Position numbers and translations under genes: made by a program. From contig JAJRQU010000194.1 in the NCBI GenBank assembly GCA_024280095.1, positions 1 to 34,301 of the forward strand: a stretch of 34,301 nt of DNA. Direction: 5' to 3'. This document shows positions 8,255 through 16,907 of this stretch, in pieces; positions within the stretch are counted from its first letter, which is position 1, and every line of letters begins with the position of its first letter. Source of the stretch: Alphaproteobacteria bacterium. GTDB lineage: Bacteria > Pseudomonadota > Alphaproteobacteria > Sphingomonadales > Emcibacteraceae. Below the pieces are notes generated by a model. It searched no databases. It was not told where the DNA came from and saw only the letters and a program-made list of their open reading frames with translations.

Positions 8255-10762
8255 GTGACTGATAACACCCCAAAGAGAAATAATGACCTATTGAAAAACC
8301 TGCTCGGGTATAGCGCCTTGGCGGGTGTTTTGTTCGGAATGACTATGCCGGCTGGCGCGCAGACGAACGAAGAAAACACAAAAGAAAATTATGCTGTCTT
8401 GGAAGAAATTACGGTGACTGCGCAGAAACGTCAGCAGAATCTGCAGGAGGTTGGTATCGCCATATCGGCTTTCTCGGGCGGGATGCTGGATAAGATGGGC
8501 GTTACGCAAAGTTCCGAAGTAGCAGACCTTGTGCCCGGCGTACATATCAGTGGTAACCTTGCGGGTCAAAATACCCAGTTTACAATTCGCGGCGTTACCC
8601 AGAATGATTTTAATGATATTGTGGAATCACCGAATGCCGTTTATCTGGATGAGGGATATATAGCCATTGCGCAGGGACAGTCTTTTGCTACTTTTGATAT
8701 AGACCGGGTTGAAATACTCAAAGGCCCGCAGGGTACGCTTTTTGGCCGTAATGCCACGGGCGGTTTGGTACATTATATCAGCCGCCAGCCGACGTTTGAG
8801 GGGGTTGAAGGTTATGTGGATGGGACAGTGGGCTTGTTTGACACCCCTGCCAATGCCGAAAGTTACGAAATCGTAGGGGCTTTAAATATTCCCTTTTCGG
8901 ACAAGGTGGCGGCAAGATTTGCTGTTAAATACCGCCAGCATGATGGCTATTTAAAAAATAACTACCCTGAGGGTCAATTTGGGGGATCTCCCGGTGCTGG
9001 CGCGGGGGCTGATTTAGGGAATGATGATACTTTTTCCGCCCGAAGCACTTTTCTGTTTCAGCCTAATGAAAGTCTGTCGGTTCGCCTTTCGGGGAATTAT
9101 TCGGCTAGCAGGCTGGCCACCGGGCCCTATCAATCTAAACCAACCATTGCGGTTTTTGAGAATGTGAATGGCATAGCGGAACTTGTCAATGTTATTGATG
9201 TGGCTGCGGGAGAAACACGGGCGTCTATTGCCCCTGATGGTTCTGATTTTGGCTCTGACCTGGATAATGATGGTATCTTTGGGTTAAATGATCCTGATGA
9301 TGCGTTTCTGACATCACGTTTTGGCGTTGGTACTGACTTTTTTGGTTATGTTGATCCTGATGGTGCTGATTTTACGACATCAAGTGACTTTGCCTTTGAA
9401 AATCAGGGGAGCATTGACACATATGGGGTTAATTTGAATATTGGTTGGGATCTTAACGAGAATACAACATTAACAGCTATCTCTGACTTTAAAAGTTATG
9501 AAAAACTGCTTTTCATTGATGTGGATGCGGCACCGGTTAATCAATCCGCTAACTATGCCGGTGTCGATGCCACCAGCTTTACGCAGGAAATCCGCCTTAA
9601 CGGTGAAGGTGAGGAATTCCGTTGGGTCGCAGGGCTGTTTTATTTGAATATCGATAATGAATCAGACAACGGGTTAAAGTTTCCTGTGGGCAGCGTTGTG
9701 CCCGGCGCGCCGTTTGATCTTGCGTCTGACGCCCGTCTTACGACGAATTCATATTCTGCCTTCGGGCAGATAGAATATGACATAAGCGACAAATTAACTT
9801 TCATTGCCGGTGTCCGTATCATAAGAGAAGAAAAAGATTATGAATTTTCTCAAAATCTTTATTTTACGCAAAGCTCTTTTGAAATTCATCAGGGAACGCC
9901 TATTCAAATCGGCCCCCTGTTTAACGGGCCGGGCGGTTCGCCGTCCTCATTTGTTGCCGCGACGGGCGATACGCTCTGGGCCGGTAACCTTCAACTGAAT
10001 TACCGCCCAAATGATGATTTGCTCCTTTTCTCCTCCATAAAGCGCGGCGTCAAGGCGGGTAGTTTTAATGCTCAGTTGGCCGGAGGTGCACTGGTGCCAG
10101 ATCTTGAAAATGCCATTCCCTATAAGGAAGAAATTCTGTATAGCTATGAGGCGGGCTTCAAGAAAACATTTGCGGATGGTCGGGGCCGTTTTAACGGTAA
10201 TGCCTTCTATTATGATTATAATGACTATCAGGCATTTCTGTTTACCGGTGTTTCCGGAATTGTTGTGAATGCCGATGCCGAATATTTCGGTGCTGATCTG
10301 GAATTACAGTTTATACCGGTTGAAGGGCTGTTGACGCAGCTTTCCGGCTCTTGGATTAACGCTACGGTAAAGGATGTTCCCTTGCGTATTGGTGGGCCGA
10401 TTGTGCGTGATGTTGATCCGACTTACACACCGGAATTTCAATTTTCAGGTCTGGTTCGTTATGAATGGGCCGCTTTTGACGGCATGATGTCTCTTTTGGC
10501 TGATGCATCATGGTCAGACTCCTTCTTTTATAACTTGAGAAATTTTGATGCTGATCAGTTTGACAGTTATTTCTTGATGAATGCCCGGTTGGGATGGACC
10601 AATGCTGATGAAACGCTGGAGGTCGCCCTTCAGGCGCGTAACCTGACAGATGCACGCGCCGGAACGCAGGGTTTTGATCTTGCCACATTATGCGGGTGTA
10701 ACGAAGTCGCTTATCGCGCGCCGCGCTGGTTCGGATTTAATGTGAAATATAATTTCAACTAA
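8255..10762 (+). CDS. TonB-dependent receptor
   Basis: Signal peptide, TonB-box/plug region EEITVTAQKRQQNLQEVGIAISAF, DIDRVEILKGPQGTLFGRNATGG, C-terminal beta-barrel ending ...WFGFNVKYNFN; GTG start with SD aggaggaaaa. Confidence 0.97.
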   Translation: MTDNTPKRNNDLLKNLLGYSALAGVLFGMTMPAGAQTNEENTKENYAVLEEITVTAQKRQQNLQEVGIAISAFSGGMLDKMGVTQSSEVADLVPGVHISGNLAGQNTQFTIRGVTQNDFNDIVESPNAVYLDEGYIAIAQGQSFATFDIDRVEILKGPQGTLFGRNATGGLVHYISRQPTFEGVEGYVDGTVGLFDTPANAESYEIVGALNIPFSDKVAARFAVKYRQHDGYLKNNYPEGQFGGSPGAGAGADLGNDDTFSARSTFLFQPNESLSVRLSGNYSASRLATGPYQSKPTIAVFENVNGIAELVNVIDVAAGETRASIAPDGSDFGSDLDNDGIFGLNDPDDAFLTSRFGVGTDFFGYVDPDGADFTTSSDFAFENQGSIDTYGVNLNIGWDLNENTTLTAISDFKSYEKLLFIDVDAAPVNQSANYAGVDATSFTQEIRLNGEGEEFRWVAGLFYLNIDNESDNGLKFPVGSVVPGAPFDLASDARLTTNSYSAFGQIEYDISDKLTFIAGVRIIREEKDYEFSQNLYFTQSSFEIHQGTPIQIGPLFNGPGGSPSSFVAATGDTLWAGNLQLNYRPNDDLLLFSSIKRGVKAGSFNAQLAGGALVPDLENAIPYKEEILYSYEAGFKKTFADGRGRFNGNAFYYDYNDYQAFLFTGVSGIVVNADAEYFGADLELQFIPVEGLLTQLSGSWINATVKDVPLRIGGPIVRDVDPTYTPEFQFSGLVRYEWAAFDGMMSLLADASWSDSFFYNLRNFDADQFDSYFLMNARLGWTNADETLEVALQARNLTDARAGTQGFDLATLCGCNEVAYRAPRWFGFNVKYNFN

Positions 10763-12311
10763 TAACGCCCGACCAGTTATTCAAAATATATTCCGATGAC
10801 CTGAGGGTCAGGGCATGGACGGTGAAGGTGGGATTGACCCCGCCGCTGGTGGGGAATAATCCGGGGCCGGCGATAAAAAGATTGTCGATGTCATGGCATT
10901 GACCATAGGAATTGGTGACAGAGTTTTCCGCAGTATCCCCCATAATCGTGCCGCCCATGATATGCATGGGCCCCAAGGGGCCGTTCCAGAATTCTGTGGC
11001 CCCTGCGGCTTTGAAAATTTCGATACCTTCTTGTTTGGCCCCCTGCCATAAAGCATAGGAATCGGCATGGGACGTATGATGAACATGGGCCAACGGGATG
11101 CCGAACTTATCCTTTTTAGAAGAAAGCTTTACATGGTTTTCTTGTAAGGGCAAATCTTCTACGCATGCCGTCATGGTGCCAAAATGATGCGCGGCACGTG
11201 CCATGAATTCGGTTAGCTTCGCCCCGTAAAGACCGGGATTGCTGCCGCCGTATCCCAGCAGGTCATTGGGTTTTACGGCTTGCGCGATCATCCATTGATA
11301 ACTGCCGAACCCTTTTATCCGCTGATCTTTGTGGTCGTATGAGTCTTGATTAAGCATCTGGCCGCCCGTGGCCCCCATATAGGGATCCGTTTCCTGGTCA
11401 AACAATCCATAAACAAGGGCCGCCGCATGGCTCATGATATAGGCACCGACCAGACCGCTGCGATTGGCAAGCCCTCCATCAGCAGAATTTAGGAGCAATC
11501 GCGGGTTTTGTATGGCATAGGCCGCAAGAATAACCACATCAGCCATGAGGATAATTTCTGCATCATCTTTATCATGGTAATGAACGCCGATGGCTTTTTT
11601 GCCGCTTTTATCGGTTAATATACGTGTCACGGCCGCATTATGAATGATATTAACATCCTGCTTTATGGCTTTTGGCAAATAATGGGCGAGGGGGCTTGCC
11701 AAAGCTCTGGTCGGACAGCCCGCATCACACCAGCCATCCCAAAGACAGGCTGTCCGGCCCTGATAATCACGGCTATTGATGGCAAGCGGCAGGGGGGATG
11801 TCCGTTTGCCAAGCTTTGCAAATCCTCTGGCGATGATTTCGCTTTGCTGGAATGCGGGGACTGGCGGCAGAGGATACGGATCCCCTTTCGGTCGCCAGAT
11901 TTCCGCAGCATGATCACCTGAAATGCCAACTTCCTGTTGAATTTTATCATAATAGGGCCGGATATCATCATAGGCTATTGGCCAGTCAACTGCGCGACTA
12001 TACAGGCTTTTTACCTTAAAATCTTCCACATGAAGGCGCGGCCAGACCGCATAATGATGCAGGGCAGACCCGCCGGTGCCATAGCCCGAATTAAAGACAT
12101 TACCAATGGGCTGTTTGCCGTTTTCTTCAACAGGCGCACCGCCCCATTTCAGGCGCCGCGCATGAATCTGTGAACTGGTGAGGTCTTCGAGCCTTCTTTC
12201 CGGGCCGGCCTCCAGTATAGTGACTTTTTTGCCGGCCTCTGATAATTTTGCCGCCATAAGGCTACCTGCTGCGCCGGAACCGACGATGATAACATCTGTT
12301 TGGTTCTTCAT
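10755..12311 (-). CDS. GMC-family FAD oxidoreductase (gluconate/sugar dehydrogenase large-subunit-like)
   Basis: N-terminal GSGAAGSLMAAKLSEAGKKVTILEAG dinucleotide fold; C-terminal HIMGGTIMGD...NLFIAGPGLFPTSGGVNPTFTVHALTLR. Confidence 0.92.
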   Translation of the reverse strand: MKNQTDVIIVGSGAAGSLMAAKLSEAGKKVTILEAGPERRLEDLTSSQIHARRLKWGGAPVEENGKQPIGNVFNSGYGTGGSALHHYAVWPRLHVEDFKVKSLYSRAVDWPIAYDDIRPYYDKIQQEVGISGDHAAEIWRPKGDPYPLPPVPAFQQSEIIARGFAKLGKRTSPLPLAINSRDYQGRTACLWDGWCDAGCPTRALASPLAHYLPKAIKQDVNIIHNAAVTRILTDKSGKKAIGVHYHDKDDAEIILMADVVILAAYAIQNPRLLLNSADGGLANRSGLVGAYIMSHAAALVYGLFDQETDPYMGATGGQMLNQDSYDHKDQRIKGFGSYQWMIAQAVKPNDLLGYGGSNPGLYGAKLTEFMARAAHHFGTMTACVEDLPLQENHVKLSSKKDKFGIPLAHVHHTSHADSYALWQGAKQEGIEIFKAAGATEFWNGPLGPMHIMGGTIMGDTAENSVTNSYGQCHDIDNLFIAGPGLFPTSGGVNPTFTVHALTLRSSEYILNNWSGVIS

Positions 12312-12934
12312 GAGGGGGCTTCCCAGGGATGGGATGGCGCGATATGGGCCATATAGGGAATGTCCATGCTGTCAAAAGAACTCATCGTACCGTACGTCAC
12401 ATCAATGGCATCGCTGCGCAGGACGAAATAAAAGAAGGGGGCAGGGGGCGGGCCTTGTTCCGATTTTTGTTCCGTTTCTGGCCAGCCCGCCGGATTATTT
12501 TGCATCATGATTGAGATGAATTCAGATATTTCTGCCTCACTCAGGTCAAGGGGGCTTTTGTTGTATTTTAGCCGCACTGATCTTTCAAAGGCCTTAAGGG
12601 CAGACGCATAGAAGTTCTTAAAGGGGGGATTCACCCGCAAGTACCGCAGGATCAGGAGATTATCCTCATATGCTGCTGACAATTGATGGTCTATGAAATG
12701 GGAAAGCCCTGCGGACTTTGCGCCCGGCACAATAGCATCAGAAAGAAAGTCAAGGGTTGAAACTTGTTTTTGATCTAAACTTCGGAAAGGAATTTTTCGT
12801 GTTTTTGCTTCGGCAGGGGTGAGGTTAATAACCCCGTCACCAAGCAGGAATGCCATAGTGAAAGCGCCGCTGCCCAGAGAAAATTCTCTTCTGTTGATTT
12901 TTATGGACCCCTCCTCTTGTTTATTCTTCTTCAT
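12308..12934 (-). CDS. Gluconate 2-dehydrogenase subunit 3 family protein with Tat-like signal
   Basis: NRREFSLGSGAFTMAFLL twin-arginine motif; position directly upstream of the GMC gene with ATGA overlap; start trimmed from 12979 to ATG 12934. Confidence 0.82.
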   Translation of the reverse strand: MKKNKQEEGSIKINRREFSLGSGAFTMAFLLGDGVINLTPAEAKTRKIPFRSLDQKQVSTLDFLSDAIVPGAKSAGLSHFIDHQLSAAYEDNLLILRYLRVNPPFKNFYASALKAFERSVRLKYNKSPLDLSEAEISEFISIMMQNNPAGWPETEQKSEQGPPPAPFFYFVLRSDAIDVTYGTMSSFDSMDIPYMAHIAPSHPWEAPS

Positions 12935-13505
12935 CAAAGGATGGTCTGTGGGTGGCCGCAATGCGGGCGCCCTGATCATACATCCCTGTCATAATGTCAA
13001 GAATTTTACTGCCGCCAGTAAGCTGTTCATCCATGGCCCGAATGGCTTCGGTCATTTCAATCAAAAGCCCCTTGCGTAAGCCTACAAAGCGTTCCACAAC
13101 CTCATTACCTGATGGGGTCACGCGGTAACGGACGCCTTTGCGGCGGTTATCGGTAGATGTCTTTTCAACCAGTTTGTCCTGGGTAAGTTTGCGGATGGAA
13201 TATTGAATGTTGGTATTATCATCGCGATTAAGCAGGCGGGCGATTTCAGTAATGCCCTTGGGCCGGCCGCGCATGGCGATTAAATTAAGAATCGCGCAGT
13301 CGCTGGCGCTCATATTGAAGCCAGAGGCAGCCACCATGCATTCCTTCATCCATCGTGAAAAACTCTCATAAGACCGTAATAAGGAATATTCCAGTTCCGT
13401 CAGGGAAATTTCATGATCATTGGTGGCAAGATGCCAGCGCCGATCCAATTCCAGTGTTGCTTTTTTTTTGGGTTTTTTAAAATCTTTTTCGTTTTTATCT
13501 GACAT
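12921..13505 (-). CDS. MarR-family winged-helix transcriptional regulator
   Basis: ASDCAILNLIAMRGRPKGITEIARLLNRDDNTNIQYSIRKLTQDKLVEKTSTDNRRKGVRYRVT wHTH/wing sequence; overlaps the subunit 3 gene. Confidence 0.87.
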   Translation of the reverse strand: MSDKNEKDFKKPKKKATLELDRRWHLATNDHEISLTELEYSLLRSYESFSRWMKECMVAASGFNMSASDCAILNLIAMRGRPKGITEIARLLNRDDNTNIQYSIRKLTQDKLVEKTSTDNRRKGVRYRVTPSGNEVVERFVGLRKGLLIEMTEAIRAMDEQLTGGSKILDIMTGMYDQGARIAATHRPSFDEEE

Positions 13506-13767
13506 ATGTAAGTTTCGCTACCGTTATATTATACTCTTGCAAGGTAATTTGCCTCATTCGAGTTTCAATTCATACATATATATTATATATAGGGGCCTGT
13601 AATTTGATCAAGTTTTATATCATATTTTAATAAGTAAATTTATTATAAACCGGACGGGATTTCCGGAATATTATTATGCCATTCATATTGTTTTTTAAGT
13701 AAGTCGGTTGATTTGGGGCAAATATAAATTTATAAAAAAGCAATGGGGGGAATTCGGGAGACTTAAT

Positions 13768-13786
13768 ATCTTTCAAGTTAAAAGAT
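13768..13786. promoter_or_regulatory. Near-perfect dyad immediately upstream of panB SD
   Basis: ATCTTTCAAGTTAAAAGAT, palindromic except for two paired positions; followed by caggag and ATG 13799. Confidence 0.35.
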
Positions 13787-13798
13787 CAGGAGTTTACT

Positions 13799-14623
13799 AT
13801 GTATGCAGATAACCAGATACGCCGGAACAATATTCGGGACATCACCAAGCTAAAGGGTGTGCGGCCTGTGGTGTCGCTCACCGCCTATACGGCCCCAATG
13901 GCGGCGCGGCTTGATCCTCATGTGGATTTTCTGTTGGTGGGCGATAGTCTGGCCATGGTGCTTTATGGCATGGAAAGCACCATCGGGGTTTCCTTAAACA
14001 CCATGATCGAACATACCAAGGCCGTTATGCGGGGATCGCAAAAAGCCATGGTGATACTTGATATGCCGTTTGGCTCTTTCGAACAGTCAAAGGAGCAGGC
14101 CTTTAAGAATGCCTCCCGCGTATTACGGGAAACAGGATGCGCGGCTGTTAAGCTTGAAGGCGGGGCTGTCATGGCAGAAACCATCAAGTTTCTGGTGGAC
14201 CGGAATATTCCGGTCATGGCCCATATTGGGTTGCGCCCGCAAGCCGTGCATGTGATGGGCGGCTATCGCACCCAAGGTAAAAATGAAGAAGAGCGCAGTC
14301 AAATTCTGAATGATGCTTTTGCCATTCAGGAAGCCGGTGCCTTTGCTGTTGTTCTAGAAGGGGTGGCGGAGCCATTCGCGGCGGAAATCACTGAAAAACT
14401 AGATATTATAACCATTGGCATTGGGGCGTCGGTTGAATGTGACGGGCAGATTCTGGTGGTTGAGGATATGCTGGGATATTTCCCCAGCAATGCTAAATTC
14501 GTCAAGCGTTACGCGGAGGTTGGGGAGGCTATTGATTCTGCGGTGAAACAATATGCGGATGATGTGAAGGCTAAAATATTCCCAAGCTTAGAACATACGT
14601 ATGGGTTAAAGCCTAAATCCTGA
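13799..14623 (+). CDS. panB: 3-methyl-2-oxobutanoate hydroxymethyltransferase
   Basis: [42 protein letters not shown] signatures. Confidence 0.97.
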   Translation: MYADNQIRRNNIRDITKLKGVRPVVSLTAYTAPMAARLDPHVDFLLVGDSLAMVLYGMESTIGVSLNTMIEHTKAVMRGSQKAMVILDMPFGSFEQSKEQAFKNASRVLRETGCAAVKLEGGAVMAETIKFLVDRNIPVMAHIGLRPQAVHVMGGYRTQGKNEEERSQILNDAFAIQEAGAFAVVLEGVAEPFAAEITEKLDIITIGIGASVECDGQILVVEDMLGYFPSNAKFVKRYAEVGEAIDSAVKQYADDVKAKIFPSLEHTYGLKPKS

Positions 14624-14771
14624 CATTTTTTGGCTTTAAATCATCATTCCAAGGGGAATTTGCCCTTTTTTATGGGCAACTGCCATTGCCTGATTGCCTT
14701 CTGGGCAGAGCCGCGCTATCTTGACCCGCCGAAAGGCTATTTGTGGGATAATATGAAAACAGGAGTATTGA

Positions 14772-15416
14772 TTGTCCGAAGAATTTATTCGCGGAGTTGA
14801 CGAAGACCTTCGCCATAAACAACTGACCAGCATGTGGAAAAAACTTGGACCATATGTGATTACGTTTCTGGTGGGGATCGTGGTGTTTGTTGCCGGTAAT
14901 GTGACGTTGAAAAATTATAATGAGAGCAAATACGCCAAAATTGCAGATCAATATAGTAAAGCCGAGCAGCAGGTTGAAGCCAACCAGATTGATGCTGCTC
15001 TGAAAATGCTTCAGGGCCTGGCAGATACGGATGTGGACGGCTATCAAATCCTTATTGCCTTCAAAGAAGCCGAGATTGAACTGGGCAGAGGCAATAAAGA
15101 TCAGGCGGTTATCGCGTTGGATGCACTAGTGAATTCCTCAAGTGTGGATAAGGTTTATCGGGATTTAGCGAGCTTGAAAGCGGCAATGATTGTCTTGGAC
15201 ACGGCTTCATATGATGATATTAAAGCGCGTCTGGCCCCCCTGACGATCGAAGGTAATAGTTGGAAATACATGGCCAAGGAGCTATTGGCCATGGCCGCGT
15301 TAGCGAACGGTAAAGGCGAAGAAGCCAAACGACTGTTAATAGAATTGGAACAGGACTTGGAAGCCCCGCATAATGTTAAAAGCCGCGCAAAAGACTTTCA
15401 ATCCGTTATAGAATAA
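14772..15416 (+). CDS. Tetratricopeptide-repeat-like membrane protein, YfgM/SecYEG-ancillary type
   Basis: Single N-terminal TM (YVITFLVGIVVFVAGNVTLK) plus helical C-terminus; conserved position upstream of bamB-der; TTG start after aggag. Confidence 0.82.
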   Translation: MSEEFIRGVDEDLRHKQLTSMWKKLGPYVITFLVGIVVFVAGNVTLKNYNESKYAKIADQYSKAEQQVEANQIDAALKMLQGLADTDVDGYQILIAFKEAEIELGRGNKDQAVIALDALVNSSSVDKVYRDLASLKAAMIVLDTASYDDIKARLAPLTIEGNSWKYMAKELLAMAALANGKGEEAKRLLIELEQDLEAPHNVKSRAKDFQSVIE

Positions 15417-15442
15417 AAATAATCGTTAAGGATGTGCCGCAA

Positions 15443-16792
15443 ATGGTTTCGCAGAATAAATCAGTGACAATATTTTCCAGAGTAATCTTAATCAGTGCTT
15501 TATGTGTCGCCATAGCAGCCTGTAGCGGATCATCAGAAGATACCAAGGATAAAAAAAGACTGTCTGGGGAGCGCATTCCCGTTCTGACTTTTGGACAAAG
15601 TTTAACGGAAAATGCCGATTTAGCCAACCTTCAGGTTCAATTGCCAAGGCCCTATACCAATAAAAATTGGGCGCAGGCCGGGGGTAATCAGCATCATGTT
15701 ATGCAGCATTTAAGCCTTGGCGATAATCCTAAAAAAATATGGTCCACAGATATTGGTGAAGAGTCAAACAGTCGGCGCAGTATCGTCAGCATGCCTGTGG
15801 TGCAGGATGGGGTGATCTATGCGATGGATTCCATGTCCAAAGTGACGGCCCTGAATTCGGATACGGGAAAGAAACTGTGGCAAAAAGAATTTAAAGAACC
15901 GGGCGAAACTGAGAATATTTCATATGGCGGCGGCGTTTCGGCTGGGCCAGATGCGCTTTATATTACCAACGGTTACGGTCATGTCGCGGCGCTGTCCAAG
16001 TCAACGGGAGAGATAATCTGGCTGACCAGATTGAGCGTTCCGATGCGCGGCGCGCCGACTTATGCGGATGGGCGGGTTTTTGCCTTAACCCATGATAACC
16101 AGACCTATGCACTTGATGCCGCAGATGGTAAAATCTTATGGAGTGAGGTTGGTATTTCTGAAAATGCGGGCCTTGTGGGCGCGGCAAGCCCTGCGGTTAT
16201 TGGTAATACGGTAATATCGGCCTATTCATCAGGCGAATTATATGCCATGAGGGTGGAGAATGGCCGCGTACTCTGGTCGGATACATTGAATACCCAAGGC
16301 CGCCTGACGGCCATGTCAACTTTGCGTGATATTGATGGTCATCCGGTGGTTTTTGACGGCAAAGTATATGCCATCAGTCACAGCGGGCGCATGGTTGCCA
16401 TTGATCTTCGCTCTGGGGTTCGTATTTGGGAGCAGAATATCGGCTCAAAACATACGCCGTGGGTGGCCGGTGACTATATTTATGTGGTGACGGCAGAGGG
16501 TCAGGTGGTTTGCATAACCCGCCGGTCCGGCCTTGTGCGCTGGGTACGTCAGTTGGAAAGATTTAAAGACCCGGATCGCCGCAAAGAAGCCGTTTTATGG
16601 CATGGCCCGACTTTGGCCGGGGATCGCTTGATTATCACGTCATCCCATGGCTATGCGGTGTCATTATCGCCGTATGATGGCTCGTTCATAAGTGGTATGA
16701 AAATGCCGGATGATATGGAAATGGCCCCGATTGTGGCCAATGAAACGCTTTATTTTCTGACCCGTGATGCGGAACTTGTCGCCCTAAGGTAA
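15443..16792 (+). CDS. bamB: Outer membrane protein assembly factor BamB (PQQ-type beta-propeller lipoprotein)
   Basis: Lipobox VAIAACS, repeated W/G propeller blades (GKKLWQKEF, GEIIWLTRL, GRVLWSDTL, GVRIWEQNI); adjacent to der. ATG 15443 has better SD spacing than track start GTG 15434. Confidence 0.92.
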   Translation: MVSQNKSVTIFSRVILISALCVAIAACSGSSEDTKDKKRLSGERIPVLTFGQSLTENADLANLQVQLPRPYTNKNWAQAGGNQHHVMQHLSLGDNPKKIWSTDIGEESNSRRSIVSMPVVQDGVIYAMDSMSKVTALNSDTGKKLWQKEFKEPGETENISYGGGVSAGPDALYITNGYGHVAALSKSTGEIIWLTRLSVPMRGAPTYADGRVFALTHDNQTYALDAADGKILWSEVGISENAGLVGAASPAVIGNTVISAYSSGELYAMRVENGRVLWSDTLNTQGRLTAMSTLRDIDGHPVVFDGKVYAISHSGRMVAIDLRSGVRIWEQNIGSKHTPWVAGDYIYVVTAEGQVVCITRRSGLVRWVRQLERFKDPDRRKEAVLWHGPTLAGDRLIITSSHGYAVSLSPYDGSFISGMKMPDDMEMAPIVANETLYFLTRDAELVALR

Positions 16793-16907
16793 GCTGCAAG
16801 ATTAAGACTGTAATAGCTTTTAAAATGATAGTGATTGCTTTTTTGGCCCGTTTTGCGTAAAGACGGGCCAAATGTTATATGGCGTGCGTTTGCGCCATGC
16901 CTAAAAT

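Noticed and set aside
16843-16871. Inverted repeat ttggcccgt...acgggccaa between bamB and der as a terminator
   Set aside because: A strong 9-bp hairpin, but the T-run precedes rather than follows the stem on the plus strand, and the minus strand has an A-run after it, so it is not a canonical intrinsic terminator in either direction.
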